From Pseudomonadota bacterium (GTDB taxonomy: Bacteria > Pseudomonadota > Alphaproteobacteria > Sphingomonadales > Sphingomonadaceae): a stretch of DNA of 22,962 nucleotides. Each line of letters starts with the position of its first letter. The first letter of the stretch is position 1. The DNA is taken from NCBI GenBank assembly GCA_023424095.1, contig JAFAEG010000082.1:1-22962 (forward strand), written 5' to 3'. The notes under the pieces were generated by a model. That model saw only the letters and a list, made by a program, of their open reading frames with translations, was not told the origin of the DNA and ran no database searches. This document shows positions 15,021 through 21,306 of this stretch, one piece after another. The position numbers and the translations under genes are program-made.

Positions 15021-15977
15021 ATGGCCGGGGCCAGCAAGGACAGGGACGAGCGTGCAGGCGCGCCCGTTTCGCTGTCGCTCCAGACCCACAGCTCCTCACT
15101 GGTGGAAAAGGTCCTCGAATACAGGTTTCTCGGCGGGGTCACCGCCGAGCTGCTGAAGCGCGGCATGTCGTTCGATGTCCTGCGCAGCGACGTCGACTGC
15201 CATGGCCATGACCTCGTCATCGAGGCTGACGGCGTCGTCCGGCACGTCCAGCTGAAGGGAATGATCGCAGCCGGCCGGCGCGCGAACGTGACGGTCAAAA
15301 CCCAGCTTGCCGCGAAGCCATCCGGCTGCGTCGTCTGGATGCTGTACGACCCCCGCAGCTACGAACCGGTCTCCTATCGTTGGTTCGGCGCGGCACCTGG
15401 GCATCCCCTGCCTGACCTCGGCGACCGGCTGGCGCGGCACAGCAAGGGCGATGCACGGGGTCGCAAGGCGACCCGAGGTCTTCATCGGGTCGTTACCGCG
15501 GGGCGGTTCACGCCAGTCCCGGATGTCGCGCGCCTGGTCGATCTTATGTTCGGCCGGTCGGCGAACAGGTGCGTGCTCCTGCGTCATCTCGAGGGGCGCA
15601 CGAGCGATTCGGATGCCCCGGCTTGGCTCGAGAATGTCCGTCGAGGTGATTTTGCCGCGATCCCTGAATTCATGGATTGGGGTGATTCGATTGACCTTGC
15701 TCACCTGGTCGACGGCTATGGGTTGGCCGGGGAACTCGGCGTTGGCGATCCCATGGATTTTGCCGAACGTCAGCTCGCGGCCGCGCGTGCCACGGGCACC
15801 TGGCCGGGCGACGCTGTCGAGCTGTGGATCAGCCTGTTTCTCGAACATCGCCGCTGGCGTTTCTCGGGTCCGTTTGAGCCGGACGAGGACATGGTTCGCC
15901 TGCTCGACGGGCTCGTCCGGCAGCTGCGGCGGGAACTGCAAATCCCGATGATCGGAAACGGAGATCAGGAAGGATAG
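15021..15977 (+). CDS. Unknown protein with PD-(D/E)XK nuclease-like N-terminal domain
   Basis: A 318-residue protein that I do not recognise as a named family. The N-terminal 100 residues look like a PD-(D/E)XK nuclease core: an early helix with Glu29/Glu33 (SLVEKVLEYRFLGGVTAELLKRG), then FDVLRSDVDCHGHDLVIEA with Asp64, then a hydrophobic strand ending in Gln77-x-Lys79 (VVRHVQLKG). This D...QxK spacing is seen in Hjc-like and DUF4365-like proteins. The remaining 200 residues give no clear match. ATG 15021 has AGGAG at 15011-15015. Nuclease activity is inference. It is the first gene right of the recombinase operon, transcribed away from it and overlapping no neighbour. Confidence 0.75.
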   Translation: MAGASKDRDERAGAPVSLSLQTHSSSLVEKVLEYRFLGGVTAELLKRGMSFDVLRSDVDCHGHDLVIEADGVVRHVQLKGMIAAGRRANVTVKTQLAAKPSGCVVWMLYDPRSYEPVSYRWFGAAPGHPLPDLGDRLARHSKGDARGRKATRGLHRVVTAGRFTPVPDVARLVDLMFGRSANRCVLLRHLEGRTSDSDAPAWLENVRRGDFAAIPEFMDWGDSIDLAHLVDGYGLAGELGVGDPMDFAERQLAAARATGTWPGDAVELWISLFLEHRRWRFSGPFEPDEDMVRLLDGLVRQLRRELQIPMIGNGDQEG

Positions 15978-15984
15978 GCTGATC

Positions 15985-16608
15985 GTGGCTGCCGCGCTCC
16001 TTTCCGGCGGCATTGTGAATGCGGCAGAGGCACAGCGCCGACGTGTCGCGACTTGGACCGTCAACAGGGTCACAGACCCGATTACCGGCGCCACCCGATG
16101 CACGGTCGCCGCTCTCGACCGGACGGGGCATATGAGGTCCACGCGAACCGGCGGCATTTATCCGGTGGTGGAGATGAACAGCGAGTTCGGGCTTCTGGTA
16201 GGTGTCAGTAGCGGAGGCCAGATCCGGCTGCCCACCGGTGATATCTTGTGGAGAGTGGATGATCGGCCGTTCCGCACCCTGCGTCCGCAGGATAATCCAG
16301 CCGCGCAGCCCACTGCCTCGACCGCATCAGGCGCGGCAGAACTTGCGCGGGTCTATCAGGTCAGCGCCGCCTATACCGCCACTTCGACGATGGCGAGCGG
16401 CGAGCGGGCCCGCGAGATGCTCGAGGAAATGCTTGCCGGGCGAACACTGATCTACAGGCAGGCCGGCAGCGCCGGGACGTTCGGTCTAGTCGATCCGGGC
16501 GCCGCGGCGGTCGGTCAGGTCACCCGCGAGGGGCTCGTGCCTTATCAACTCGATGGGTCATTCCGTGATGGGTTGCAGGCCTGCGGCATCGCGGTCGGTA
16601 CCAACTGA
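15985..16608 (+). CDS. Probable exported protein of unknown function
   Basis: A protein of about 207 residues with a signal-peptide-like start (AAALLSGGIVNAAEA, cleavage probably after AEA) and a periplasmic-type body: TWTVNRVTDPITGATRCTVAAL, GLLVGVSSGGQIRLPTGDILWRVDDRPFRTLR, a Thr/Ala/Ser linker near residue 100, SAAYTATSTMASGERAREMLEEMLAG and a C-terminal LQACGI. The two cysteines could form a disulfide. The start is uncertain: GTG 15985 has GGAAGGA at spacing 10, but it leaves no basic n-region. The open frame runs back to 15952, where IRKDR would supply the charged part, without a common start codon. It lies 7 bases after the nuclease-like gene, so they are probably cotranscribed. Confidence 0.72.
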   Translation: MAAALLSGGIVNAAEAQRRRVATWTVNRVTDPITGATRCTVAALDRTGHMRSTRTGGIYPVVEMNSEFGLLVGVSSGGQIRLPTGDILWRVDDRPFRTLRPQDNPAAQPTASTASGAAELARVYQVSAAYTATSTMASGERAREMLEEMLAGRTLIYRQAGSAGTFGLVDPGAAAVGQVTREGLVPYQLDGSFRDGLQACGIAVGTN

Positions 16609-16642
16609 CTATCGTCTGCTTTGCGCCCTCACCGGCCATCAG

Positions 16643-16758
16643 CCGCTGAACACGGATTGGTGCGAGCCGTTCAATGGCTGCTATTTGTACTATTCGAGCC
16701 GGCGCCAACCGTCCGCGGCCTTCAGCTTGATCCTCGACGCCCTGCCCTGCGCTACCGA
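16643..16758 (+). pseudogene. LysR-type regulator C-terminal remnant
   Basis: Forward translation from 16643 gives a stretch with DWCEPF, then GCYLYYSSRRQPSAAFSLIL and DAL. This is the recognisable C-terminal signature of LysR-family regulators (consensus DWcppFpGyhLYYPSRRQpspAFalLvdALRyR). No DNA-binding or effector domain precedes it. After DAL the frame is broken: CCCTG occurs twice in tandem (16740-16744 and 16745-16749), and removing one copy restores the expected DALRYR at 16736-16758. It is a dead fragment of a gene that was once larger. Confidence 0.8.
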
Positions 16759-17032
16759 GGAGCTTAGCGGCGGCGGAATGTCCGCTCTCGGACCTTACCG
16801 TTGTTTACCCAAACGTCCGGGATGGGCGCTGAGCAGCCGTGTCGGGAGCGGCAGAACCTGACCCGCGCGGATTGAAACCGTCTTCAGCGGGTTGCCAGCT
16901 GGCGGTGCCCCGTCACGATGCCAGGATCGTCACTCGAGCAGCTTCGCGGCGATCAATGCGCTTGGATATCGATCGATAGTGAGTTCTACCCAGTATCAAC
17001 CTGCTTTAAAAGTTGGGGTAGTATCGGTCAGA

Positions 17033-17060
17033 TTGACATGGTGAGGATATAGCCTATGTA
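17033..17060 (+). promoter_or_regulatory. Sigma70-like promoter for the HTH/AbrB operon
   Basis: A perfect -35 box TTGACA (17033-17038) is followed by a 16-base spacer and a -10-like TATGTA (17055-17060). It sits 27 bases upstream of the GTG start at 17087, so the leader is short and contains the ribosome site AGGAGA (17075-17080). Confidence 0.6.
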
Positions 17061-17071
17061 GACCTATCTAC
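17058..17071. promoter_or_regulatory. Candidate operator (inverted repeat over the transcription start)
   Basis: A perfect inverted repeat GTAGA-CCTA-TCTAC overlaps the end of the -10 box and the expected start site. The placement is that of a repressor site. The gene directly downstream encodes a protein with two DNA-binding-type domains, so autoregulation is a reasonable inference. Confidence 0.4.
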
Positions 17072-17086
17072 TTCAGGAGATATGCG

Positions 17087-17539
17087 GTGACTCGAGACGA
17101 TATGGAGCAGCTGACGGCGCACACTGACGTGAAGGCGGAAAGGGTCCGGATCCTGTATCGGGCCGGGGCGTCGCGGTCGGAAATCGCCGCGTTCCTCGAT
17201 ATCTCCTATCAGCACGTCCAGAACACGCTGAAGCGCAGCGGCCTGCTGGCCACGCCGGTCCAAGATGAACCGGCGGGAGCGTTGAACGGTGCCCATGCCT
17301 TCGTGGCCTTGACGCTCGGCAGAAACAACATGCTCGCGCTTCCCGATGAGCTGGTGAGCCAAGCGGGCCTCGCGGCAGGAGACGAGTTGGTGTGCACGAT
17401 CGAATCCGGTCGGCTTGTCATCATGACCCATGAGAGGGCGGCCAGCCTGCTCATGGAAGCGGCGCTGCGGCACATGCCGGGCCAAGCCGACCTGCTTGGA
17501 ACTCTACTTGGTCGCGGCAAGCGACCACCAAGTAGTTGA
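17087..17539 (+). CDS. Two-domain regulator: HTH plus AbrB/SpoVT-like
   Basis: A 150-residue protein. Residues 16-52 form a helix-turn-helix (KAERVRILYRAGASRSEIAAFLDISYQHVQNTLKRSG). Residues 70-117 look like an AbrB/MazE swapped-hairpin domain (HAFVALTLGRNNMLALPDELVSQAGLAAGDELVCTIESGRLVIMTHERA). A helical tail follows. The domain order HTH then AbrB suggests a transcription factor for its own operon; an antitoxin role is possible, but no toxin gene is adjacent. GTG 17087 is chosen because AGGAGA lies 6 bases upstream; the ATG at 17082 is out of frame. It is 26 bases from the methyltransferase start. Confidence 0.82.
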   Translation: MTRDDMEQLTAHTDVKAERVRILYRAGASRSEIAAFLDISYQHVQNTLKRSGLLATPVQDEPAGALNGAHAFVALTLGRNNMLALPDELVSQAGLAAGDELVCTIESGRLVIMTHERAASLLMEAALRHMPGQADLLGTLLGRGKRPPSS

Positions 17540-17565
17540 TCCAGCAGACACGAAGGAACATTGCC

Positions 17566-18930
17566 ATGAACCATGTTGTCCCGGAGGCTTGGTCTCCGGA
17601 GGTCGAGCTGCGCCCGCTCGCCTCGCTCAAGCCGGCGAGGCGGAACGCGAGGACGCACTCCGACAAGCAGGTGGAACAGATCGCCGCGTCGATCACGCAT
17701 TTCGGGTTCACCAACCCGATCATCGTCGATGGCAAGGGCCGCATCGTCGCCGGTCACGGACGCGCCGCCGCGGCCCGGTTGCTCGGCATGACGGACGTCC
17801 CGGTCATCCTCGTCGATCACCTCGGCGAAGATGCGCTCCGGGCCTACGCGTTGGCCGACAACCAGGTCGCCCTGAACGCTGGCTGGGACGACGAGATCCT
17901 CCGGATCGAGCTGGCCGAGTTGCAGATCCTCGAACTGGGATTCGACATCGAGATTACCGGGTTCGGGACCACCCAGATCGACCTCCTGATCGATGGCGGC
18001 GTCGGCAAGAAGCTCCCTGCTGACGAGACCCTGCCCGTGCTGGACCCGCGCGTCACGACCGGTGTCGAGGAAGGTGATCTCTGGATCCTCGGCGACCACC
18101 GGCTGCTGTGCGGCAACGCGCTGGAAGAGAGCGGCTACGTTACCCTGATGGGAGAGGAGCGCGCCCGGATGGTGTTCTCCGATCCGCCCTACAACGTCAG
18201 GGTCGGTGGCCACGTGGGTGGCCTTGGCAAGGTCAAGCACGCGGAATTCCGCATGGCCTCCGGCGAGATGAGCAGGTCAGCGTTCACGACGTTCCTGCGC
18301 ACGACGTTCGCCCACGCGGTCGCGTTCAGCATCCCGGGGTCGATCCATTTCCTGTGCATGGACTGGCGCCACATGGGCGAGATGCAGGAGGCGGGGGAGG
18401 CCGTCTATTCCGAGCTCAAGAACCTGTGCATCTGGGTCAAGGACAATGGCGGCATGGGCAGCCAGTGGCGCTCGCGCCACGAGCTGGTCTACGTCTGGAA
18501 GGCCGGCGATGCGCCGCACCTGAACACGGTCGAGCTGGGTCGGAATGGCCGCTACCGCACCAACGTCTGGGAATATCCGGCTGCCTCGAAGACCGGCAGC
18601 GATTCTGACCTTGCGATGCATCCGACGGTGAAGCCGGTGCCGATGATCATCGACGCCATCAAGGATACCTCGAAGCGCGGCGAGATCGTGCTCGACATGT
18701 TCGGCGGGTCCGGCTCGACGCTGATTGCCGCGGAGAAGGCAAAGCGCTGCGCGCGGCTGATCGAGCTCGAGCCCAAGTATTGCGAGGTGACGATCCGGCG
18801 CTGGCAGGAGCTGACCGGCCGAGAGGCCGTGCTTGCCGGCACGGGCGAGAGCTTCGCTGTGGTGCACGCGCGGCGTCACGAGGAGATGGAGCGGGCCTGC
18901 GACCTCGCGCTGGACGGGGAGCTCGCCTGA
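17566..18930 (+). CDS. ParB-domain DNA methyltransferase (beta class, N4/N6)
   Basis: A 454-residue fusion. Residues about 14-105 are a ParB/sulfiredoxin-like domain (VELRPLASLKPARRNARTHSDKQVEQIAASITHFGFTNPIIVDGKGRIVAGHGRAAAARLLG). Residues about 165-425 are an amino-methyltransferase: catalytic DPPYN at 206-210 precedes the SAM-binding FGGSGST at 379-385, the beta-class order. LGDHRLLCGNAL and HPTVKPV are also typical. Such fusions are common in prophages and mobile elements as orphan methylases; no cognate restriction gene is adjacent. ATG 17566 with AAGGA just upstream is preferred over TTG 17536. The stop overlaps the DUF5681 ATG by one base (TGATG). Confidence 0.94.
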   Translation: MNHVVPEAWSPEVELRPLASLKPARRNARTHSDKQVEQIAASITHFGFTNPIIVDGKGRIVAGHGRAAAARLLGMTDVPVILVDHLGEDALRAYALADNQVALNAGWDDEILRIELAELQILELGFDIEITGFGTTQIDLLIDGGVGKKLPADETLPVLDPRVTTGVEEGDLWILGDHRLLCGNALEESGYVTLMGEERARMVFSDPPYNVRVGGHVGGLGKVKHAEFRMASGEMSRSAFTTFLRTTFAHAVAFSIPGSIHFLCMDWRHMGEMQEAGEAVYSELKNLCIWVKDNGGMGSQWRSRHELVYVWKAGDAPHLNTVELGRNGRYRTNVWEYPAASKTGSDSDLAMHPTVKPVPMIIDAIKDTSKRGEIVLDMFGGSGSTLIAAEKAKRCARLIELEPKYCEVTIRRWQELTGREAVLAGTGESFAVVHARRHEEMERACDLALDGELA

Positions 18931-19364
18931 TGGGAAATGTTCAGCGCGATGCGCATGGCCGCATCCTCCGCGGTTCGCCCTCACTCAATCCGCAGGGCCG
19001 CCCGCGTGAAGAGGCGCGCCTGTTCACCTCGGACCAGGTGACCAAGGATTTCCTCGGGCTTCTCGATGAGCCGGTGACTGTGAAGGTCGCGGGCGAGGAG
19101 AAGCGTATGCCCGCGATCATGGCAATCTACCGGAAGATGGTGCAGCTGGCCGCGGAGGGTGACTGGGGCGCGATCAGGAAGGTGGTGGAGCTGCGGGAGA
19201 AGTATGCGAATGCGCGGACGGAGACGCTTGCCGGGCTCATCACCCAGATTTCGAGGATCCGCGAGGAATACGCCGCGGCGGACGAATCCATGCCGAATGA
19301 GGTCTGGGATCTGGTGGACCAGGCACAGCAGGTCGTGAACGAGGGTGCGCTGCGCCCGGGCTAG
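18930..19364 (+). CDS. DUF5681 domain-containing protein
   Basis: A 144-residue protein beginning with the DUF5681 hallmark, a Gly/Asn/Pro-rich basic segment (GRILRGSPSLNPQGRPREEAR). A helical region follows (MPAIMAIYRKMVQLAAEGDWGAIRKVVELREKYAN). DUF5681 genes are often found beside ParB-methyltransferases and phage packaging genes; a terminase-small-subunit-like or DNA-binding role has been suggested by context only. Here no terminase follows. The start ATG 18930 overlaps the methyltransferase stop, so both are translated together. It is the last gene of the operon starting at 17087. Confidence 0.88.
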   Translation: MGNVQRDAHGRILRGSPSLNPQGRPREEARLFTSDQVTKDFLGLLDEPVTVKVAGEEKRMPAIMAIYRKMVQLAAEGDWGAIRKVVELREKYANARTETLAGLITQISRIREEYAAADESMPNEVWDLVDQAQQVVNEGALRPG

Positions 19365-19570
19365 GGGTCTTTGAGGCAAGGGCCCGGTCTCGCAGGTTTG
19401 CGAACCCGGGCTCGAACCAGTTTTCACATAACGCCAGTTCCCGGGCCGACCGGTCAATCCTCATCCTCGCCGAACAAGCGCTGCCGCTCCAGCCGAGCCT
19501 CTAGCCCGGCTCCGAAAGTCTCGCCGCGGAGCTGCTCGAGCCGCGCCTCCGCCCAGCGCCGCAGCCACCG
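19365..19570 (-). pseudogene. Possible remnants of two overlapping reverse-strand genes
   Basis: On the reverse strand, 19570 down to 19454 is open for 38 codons with coding-like content (RRWAEARLEQLRGETFGAGL, then EARLERQRLFGEDED and stop). It has no ATG, GTG or TTG and is preceded at once by a stop. Within its last codons an ATG at 19464 opens a second frame (MRIDRSARELALCENWFEPG, then FANLRDRALASKTP) that runs into the antisense of the DUF5681 gene. The stop/start overlap looks like a natural operon junction. I cannot name either gene; this is judged from residue and codon pattern only. Confidence 0.35.
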
Positions 19571-19684
19571 TCACCTACGCCAGCTAAGCATTTGTAGTAT
19601 TGACATAAAATCTTGATCGCCGTTGGTTGCTCCCACAATCTTTCCCACAGGCCGCGGTGGCTTGCGTCACGAGCATATCGCTCT
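19365..19684. other. Right part of the island without an intact gene
   Basis: There is no intact gene. Reverse-strand coding-like remnants occupy 19365-19570 (separate entry). From about 19585 the sequence is AT-rich (TTTGTAGTATTGACATAAAATC), a break in composition that may mark the right border of the island. No copy of the tRNA-Ser 3' end was found here. Confidence 0.45.
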
Positions 19685-19885
19685 TCAAGCGTTGCCCGGT
19701 ACAGGCTCCGGGCTGGGCTCAGCCGAAGTATCGTTCGCGGCCGGCGCCACGCGCAACCGCGCCATGTGCAGGGCAGAAAGAAGGAAGTGTGCGCTCGAGG
19801 CTGCGTACGAAGGGGCCCGATAGGCCCGGTCGAGCTCGTTTCTCGCGCGGCGGATGTGGTATTCGCGATCGGATTCCGCGTGCAT
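19685..19885 (-). CDS. Small conserved-type hypothetical protein
   Basis: A 66-residue protein, MHAESDREYHIRRARNELDR at the start and HFLLSALHMARLRV in the middle. This pattern, with a charged N-terminus and a helical core ending in LSALHMARL, resembles small uncharacterised proteins I recall from sphingomonad genomes. The start ATG 19885 has a strong ribosome site, GGAGGT (19892-19897 on the reverse strand) at spacing 6, which is the main reason to call it. It is predicted soluble, with no membrane segment. It is divergent from moaD, with 109 bases between the two starts. Confidence 0.7.
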   Translation of the reverse strand: MHAESDREYHIRRARNELDRAYRAPSYAASSAHFLLSALHMARLRVAPAANDTSAEPSPEPVPGNA

Positions 19886-19994
19886 GATCTCACCTCCAGA
19901 CGAGGATAGAAATCCGCAAGCGGTGCGCGTTGCGTTGATCTATCTCATTATCGGCGCGCAGCGGGCAGCTAAATGGGGCGGTACAGGAGCAGGC

Positions 19995-20240
19995 GTGAAG
20001 ATCAGTTTCTATGGCCATCTCGCCGAGCTTGTCGGCCGCGAAATCGAGATCGCCGTGCCGCCGGCGGCCGTCACCGTCGGCGAGATGCGGTCCTTGCTCG
20101 CGCGCCTTTACCCACACGCGGCGGGCGAGCTGGCGAGCCTTTCGCTGCGCGCCTGCGTCGACGACCGGATGGTGGCCGAGGATTTTCCCGTGGCCGGGGC
20201 GGGAACGGTCGCCTTCTTTCCGCCGCTGTCCGGAGGATGA
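19995..20240 (+). CDS. moaD: Molybdopterin synthase sulfur carrier subunit
   Basis: The small ubiquitin-like subunit of molybdopterin synthase, which carries sulfur as a C-terminal thiocarboxylate. The 81-residue product starts KISFYGHLAELVGREIEI and ends FFPPLSGG, with the essential terminal Gly-Gly. The start is GTG 19995 with CAGGAGCAGGC upstream; longer in-frame extensions to 19854 lack family similarity. It is the first gene of the molybdenum cofactor operon and ends one base before the moaE ATG. Confidence 0.95.
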   Translation: MKISFYGHLAELVGREIEIAVPPAAVTVGEMRSLLARLYPHAAGELASLSLRACVDDRMVAEDFPVAGAGTVAFFPPLSGG

Positions 20241-20241
20241 A

Positions 20242-20703
20242 ATGAGCGTCACGGCGATCCTGGCGGAGCAGGCGTTCAGCGCGAAGGACGAATATGCGCG
20301 CTTCCTCGACATGGTGACGGACGAAGGCGGCATCGTCAGCTTCACCGGCGTCGCCCGGCCGCGCAGCCGTGATGGCGCGCCCGTCGCGCGCCTGTTCCTG
20401 GACCATCACCCGCGCCTGACCCGGCAATCGCTGGAGGAGATCGCCCGCGCCGCGGCGGAGCGTTTCAGCGTCGGCAAGCTCCGCATCGTCCACCGCTGCG
20501 GCATGATCGAGCCGGGCGAGCCGATCGTCTTCGTCGCCGCCGCGTCGGCGCATCGCCGCGCCGCGTTCGAGGCGGCCGATTATCTGATGGACCGCCTGAA
20601 GACCGACGCGGTCTTCTGGAAACGCGAGGATGCGGTGGACGGCGCCCGCTGGATCGAGCCAACCGCCGCCGACCGCGCCGAACGGGCGCGCTGGAGCGAA
20701 TGA
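20242..20703 (+). CDS. moaE: Molybdopterin synthase catalytic subunit
   Basis: The large subunit of molybdopterin synthase, which converts cyclic pyranopterin monophosphate to molybdopterin with sulfur from MoaD. The 153-residue product carries GGIVSFTGVARPRS, LFLDHHPRLTRQSLEEIA, IVHRCGMIEPGEPIVFVAAASAHR and the catalytic-Lys region YLMDRLKTDAVFWKRE. GGAGGATGAA precedes ATG 20242. The stop overlaps the moaB start (ATGA). Confidence 0.96.
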   Translation: MSVTAILAEQAFSAKDEYARFLDMVTDEGGIVSFTGVARPRSRDGAPVARLFLDHHPRLTRQSLEEIARAAAERFSVGKLRIVHRCGMIEPGEPIVFVAAASAHRRAAFEAADYLMDRLKTDAVFWKREDAVDGARWIEPTAADRAERARWSE

Positions 20704-21239
20704 TGGCGGGGATCGACGAAACGCTGACCTTCTATCCGCTGCGGATCGCGGTGCTGGCGATTTCCGACACGCGCACCGAGGAAACGGACACGTCCGGCCG
20801 CCTGCTGGCCGAGCGGCTGACCGCGGCCGGCCACGAACTGGCCGGGCAGGCGATCGTGCCGGACGATGTCGAGGCGATCCGCGCGCAAGTGCGCGCCTGG
20901 GTGGCGGATGAAGGCGTCGATCTCATCATCTCCACCGGCGGCACGGGCTTCGCGCCGCGCGACGTGACGCCCGAAGCGATCCAGCCATTGTTCCGGCGCG
21001 AGATGGACGGGTTCGCGATCGTCTTCCACCAGGCGAGCCTGGGCACGATCGGCGTCTCCACCCTGCAATCGCGCGCCCTTGCCGGGCAGATCGAGGACAG
21101 TTTCATCTTCTGCCTGCCGGGCTCGACGGGCGCCTGCCGCGACGGCTGGGACCTGGTGCTCGGCAAAGAGCTGGACAGCCGCTACCGCCCCTGTTCGCTG
21201 GCCGGGCAGATTCCCCGCCTGCGACATTTGTGCGCATGA
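20700..21239 (+). CDS. moaB: Molybdenum cofactor biosynthesis protein B
   Basis: A MoaB/Mog-family protein thought to adenylate molybdopterin before metal insertion. The 179-residue product contains IAVLAISDTRTEETDTSG, the substrate-binding LIISTGGTGFAPRDVTPEA and FCLPGSTGACRDGWDLVLGKEL. The N-terminal extension MAGIDETLTFYPL and the C-terminal PCSLAGQIPRL are typical of MoaB rather than Mog. There are two adjacent ATGs, 20700 and 20703; the first overlaps the moaE stop. A 67-base gap with hairpins separates it from moeA. Confidence 0.94.
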   Translation: MMAGIDETLTFYPLRIAVLAISDTRTEETDTSGRLLAERLTAAGHELAGQAIVPDDVEAIRAQVRAWVADEGVDLIISTGGTGFAPRDVTPEAIQPLFRREMDGFAIVFHQASLGTIGVSTLQSRALAGQIEDSFIFCLPGSTGACRDGWDLVLGKELDSRYRPCSLAGQIPRLRHLCA

Positions 21240-21240
21240 C

Positions 21241-21270
21241 CGGCCTGTGCTGCCCCGACAGGCCGGGGCA
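21241..21270 (+). promoter_or_regulatory. Two mutually exclusive stem-loops between moaB and moeA
   Basis: CGGCCTGT (21241-21248) can pair with ACAGGCCG (21258-21265). Alternatively, TGCCCCG (21251-21257) can pair with CGGGGCA (21264-21270). The two stems share bases and cannot coexist. There is no T tract, so it is not a simple terminator. It may tune moeA expression or mark an mRNA processing point; this is inference. Confidence 0.4.
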
Positions 21271-21306
21271 GGCGCCAAAGGTGGACCCATCGGGAGACCG
21301 GAGCGC

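Larger units (their letters stand above)
16609..17086. other. Intergenic region with gene remnant and promoter
   Basis: There is no intact gene in these 478 bases. The left part holds a LysR C-terminal remnant (16643-16758). From about 16960 the sequence becomes AT-rich and carries the promoter and probable operator of the HTH/AbrB regulator gene. Nothing recognisable lies at 16790-16960. Confidence 0.5.

Noticed and set aside
14805..15089. Reverse frames of 75-94 codons in the palindrome-rich gap
   Set aside because: They overlap the start of the nuclease-like gene, lack ribosome sites and have shadow-like composition.
16553..16861. A complete 102-codon gene after the exported protein
   Set aside because: Only the middle resembles a protein, and it is a LysR C-terminus; the start lies inside the upstream gene and the end is out of frame.
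17521..17565. Methyltransferase start at TTG 17536
   Set aside because: It overlaps the end of the regulator gene without a ribosome site; ATG 17566 has AAGGA at good spacing.
19600..19630. Promoter from TTGACA at 19600
   Set aside because: No -10-like box at 16-18 bases and no gene directly downstream on that strand.
11995..19994. tRNA-derived attL/attR direct repeat
   Set aside because: Read for a copy of the tRNA-Ser 3' end near the right border; none was seen.
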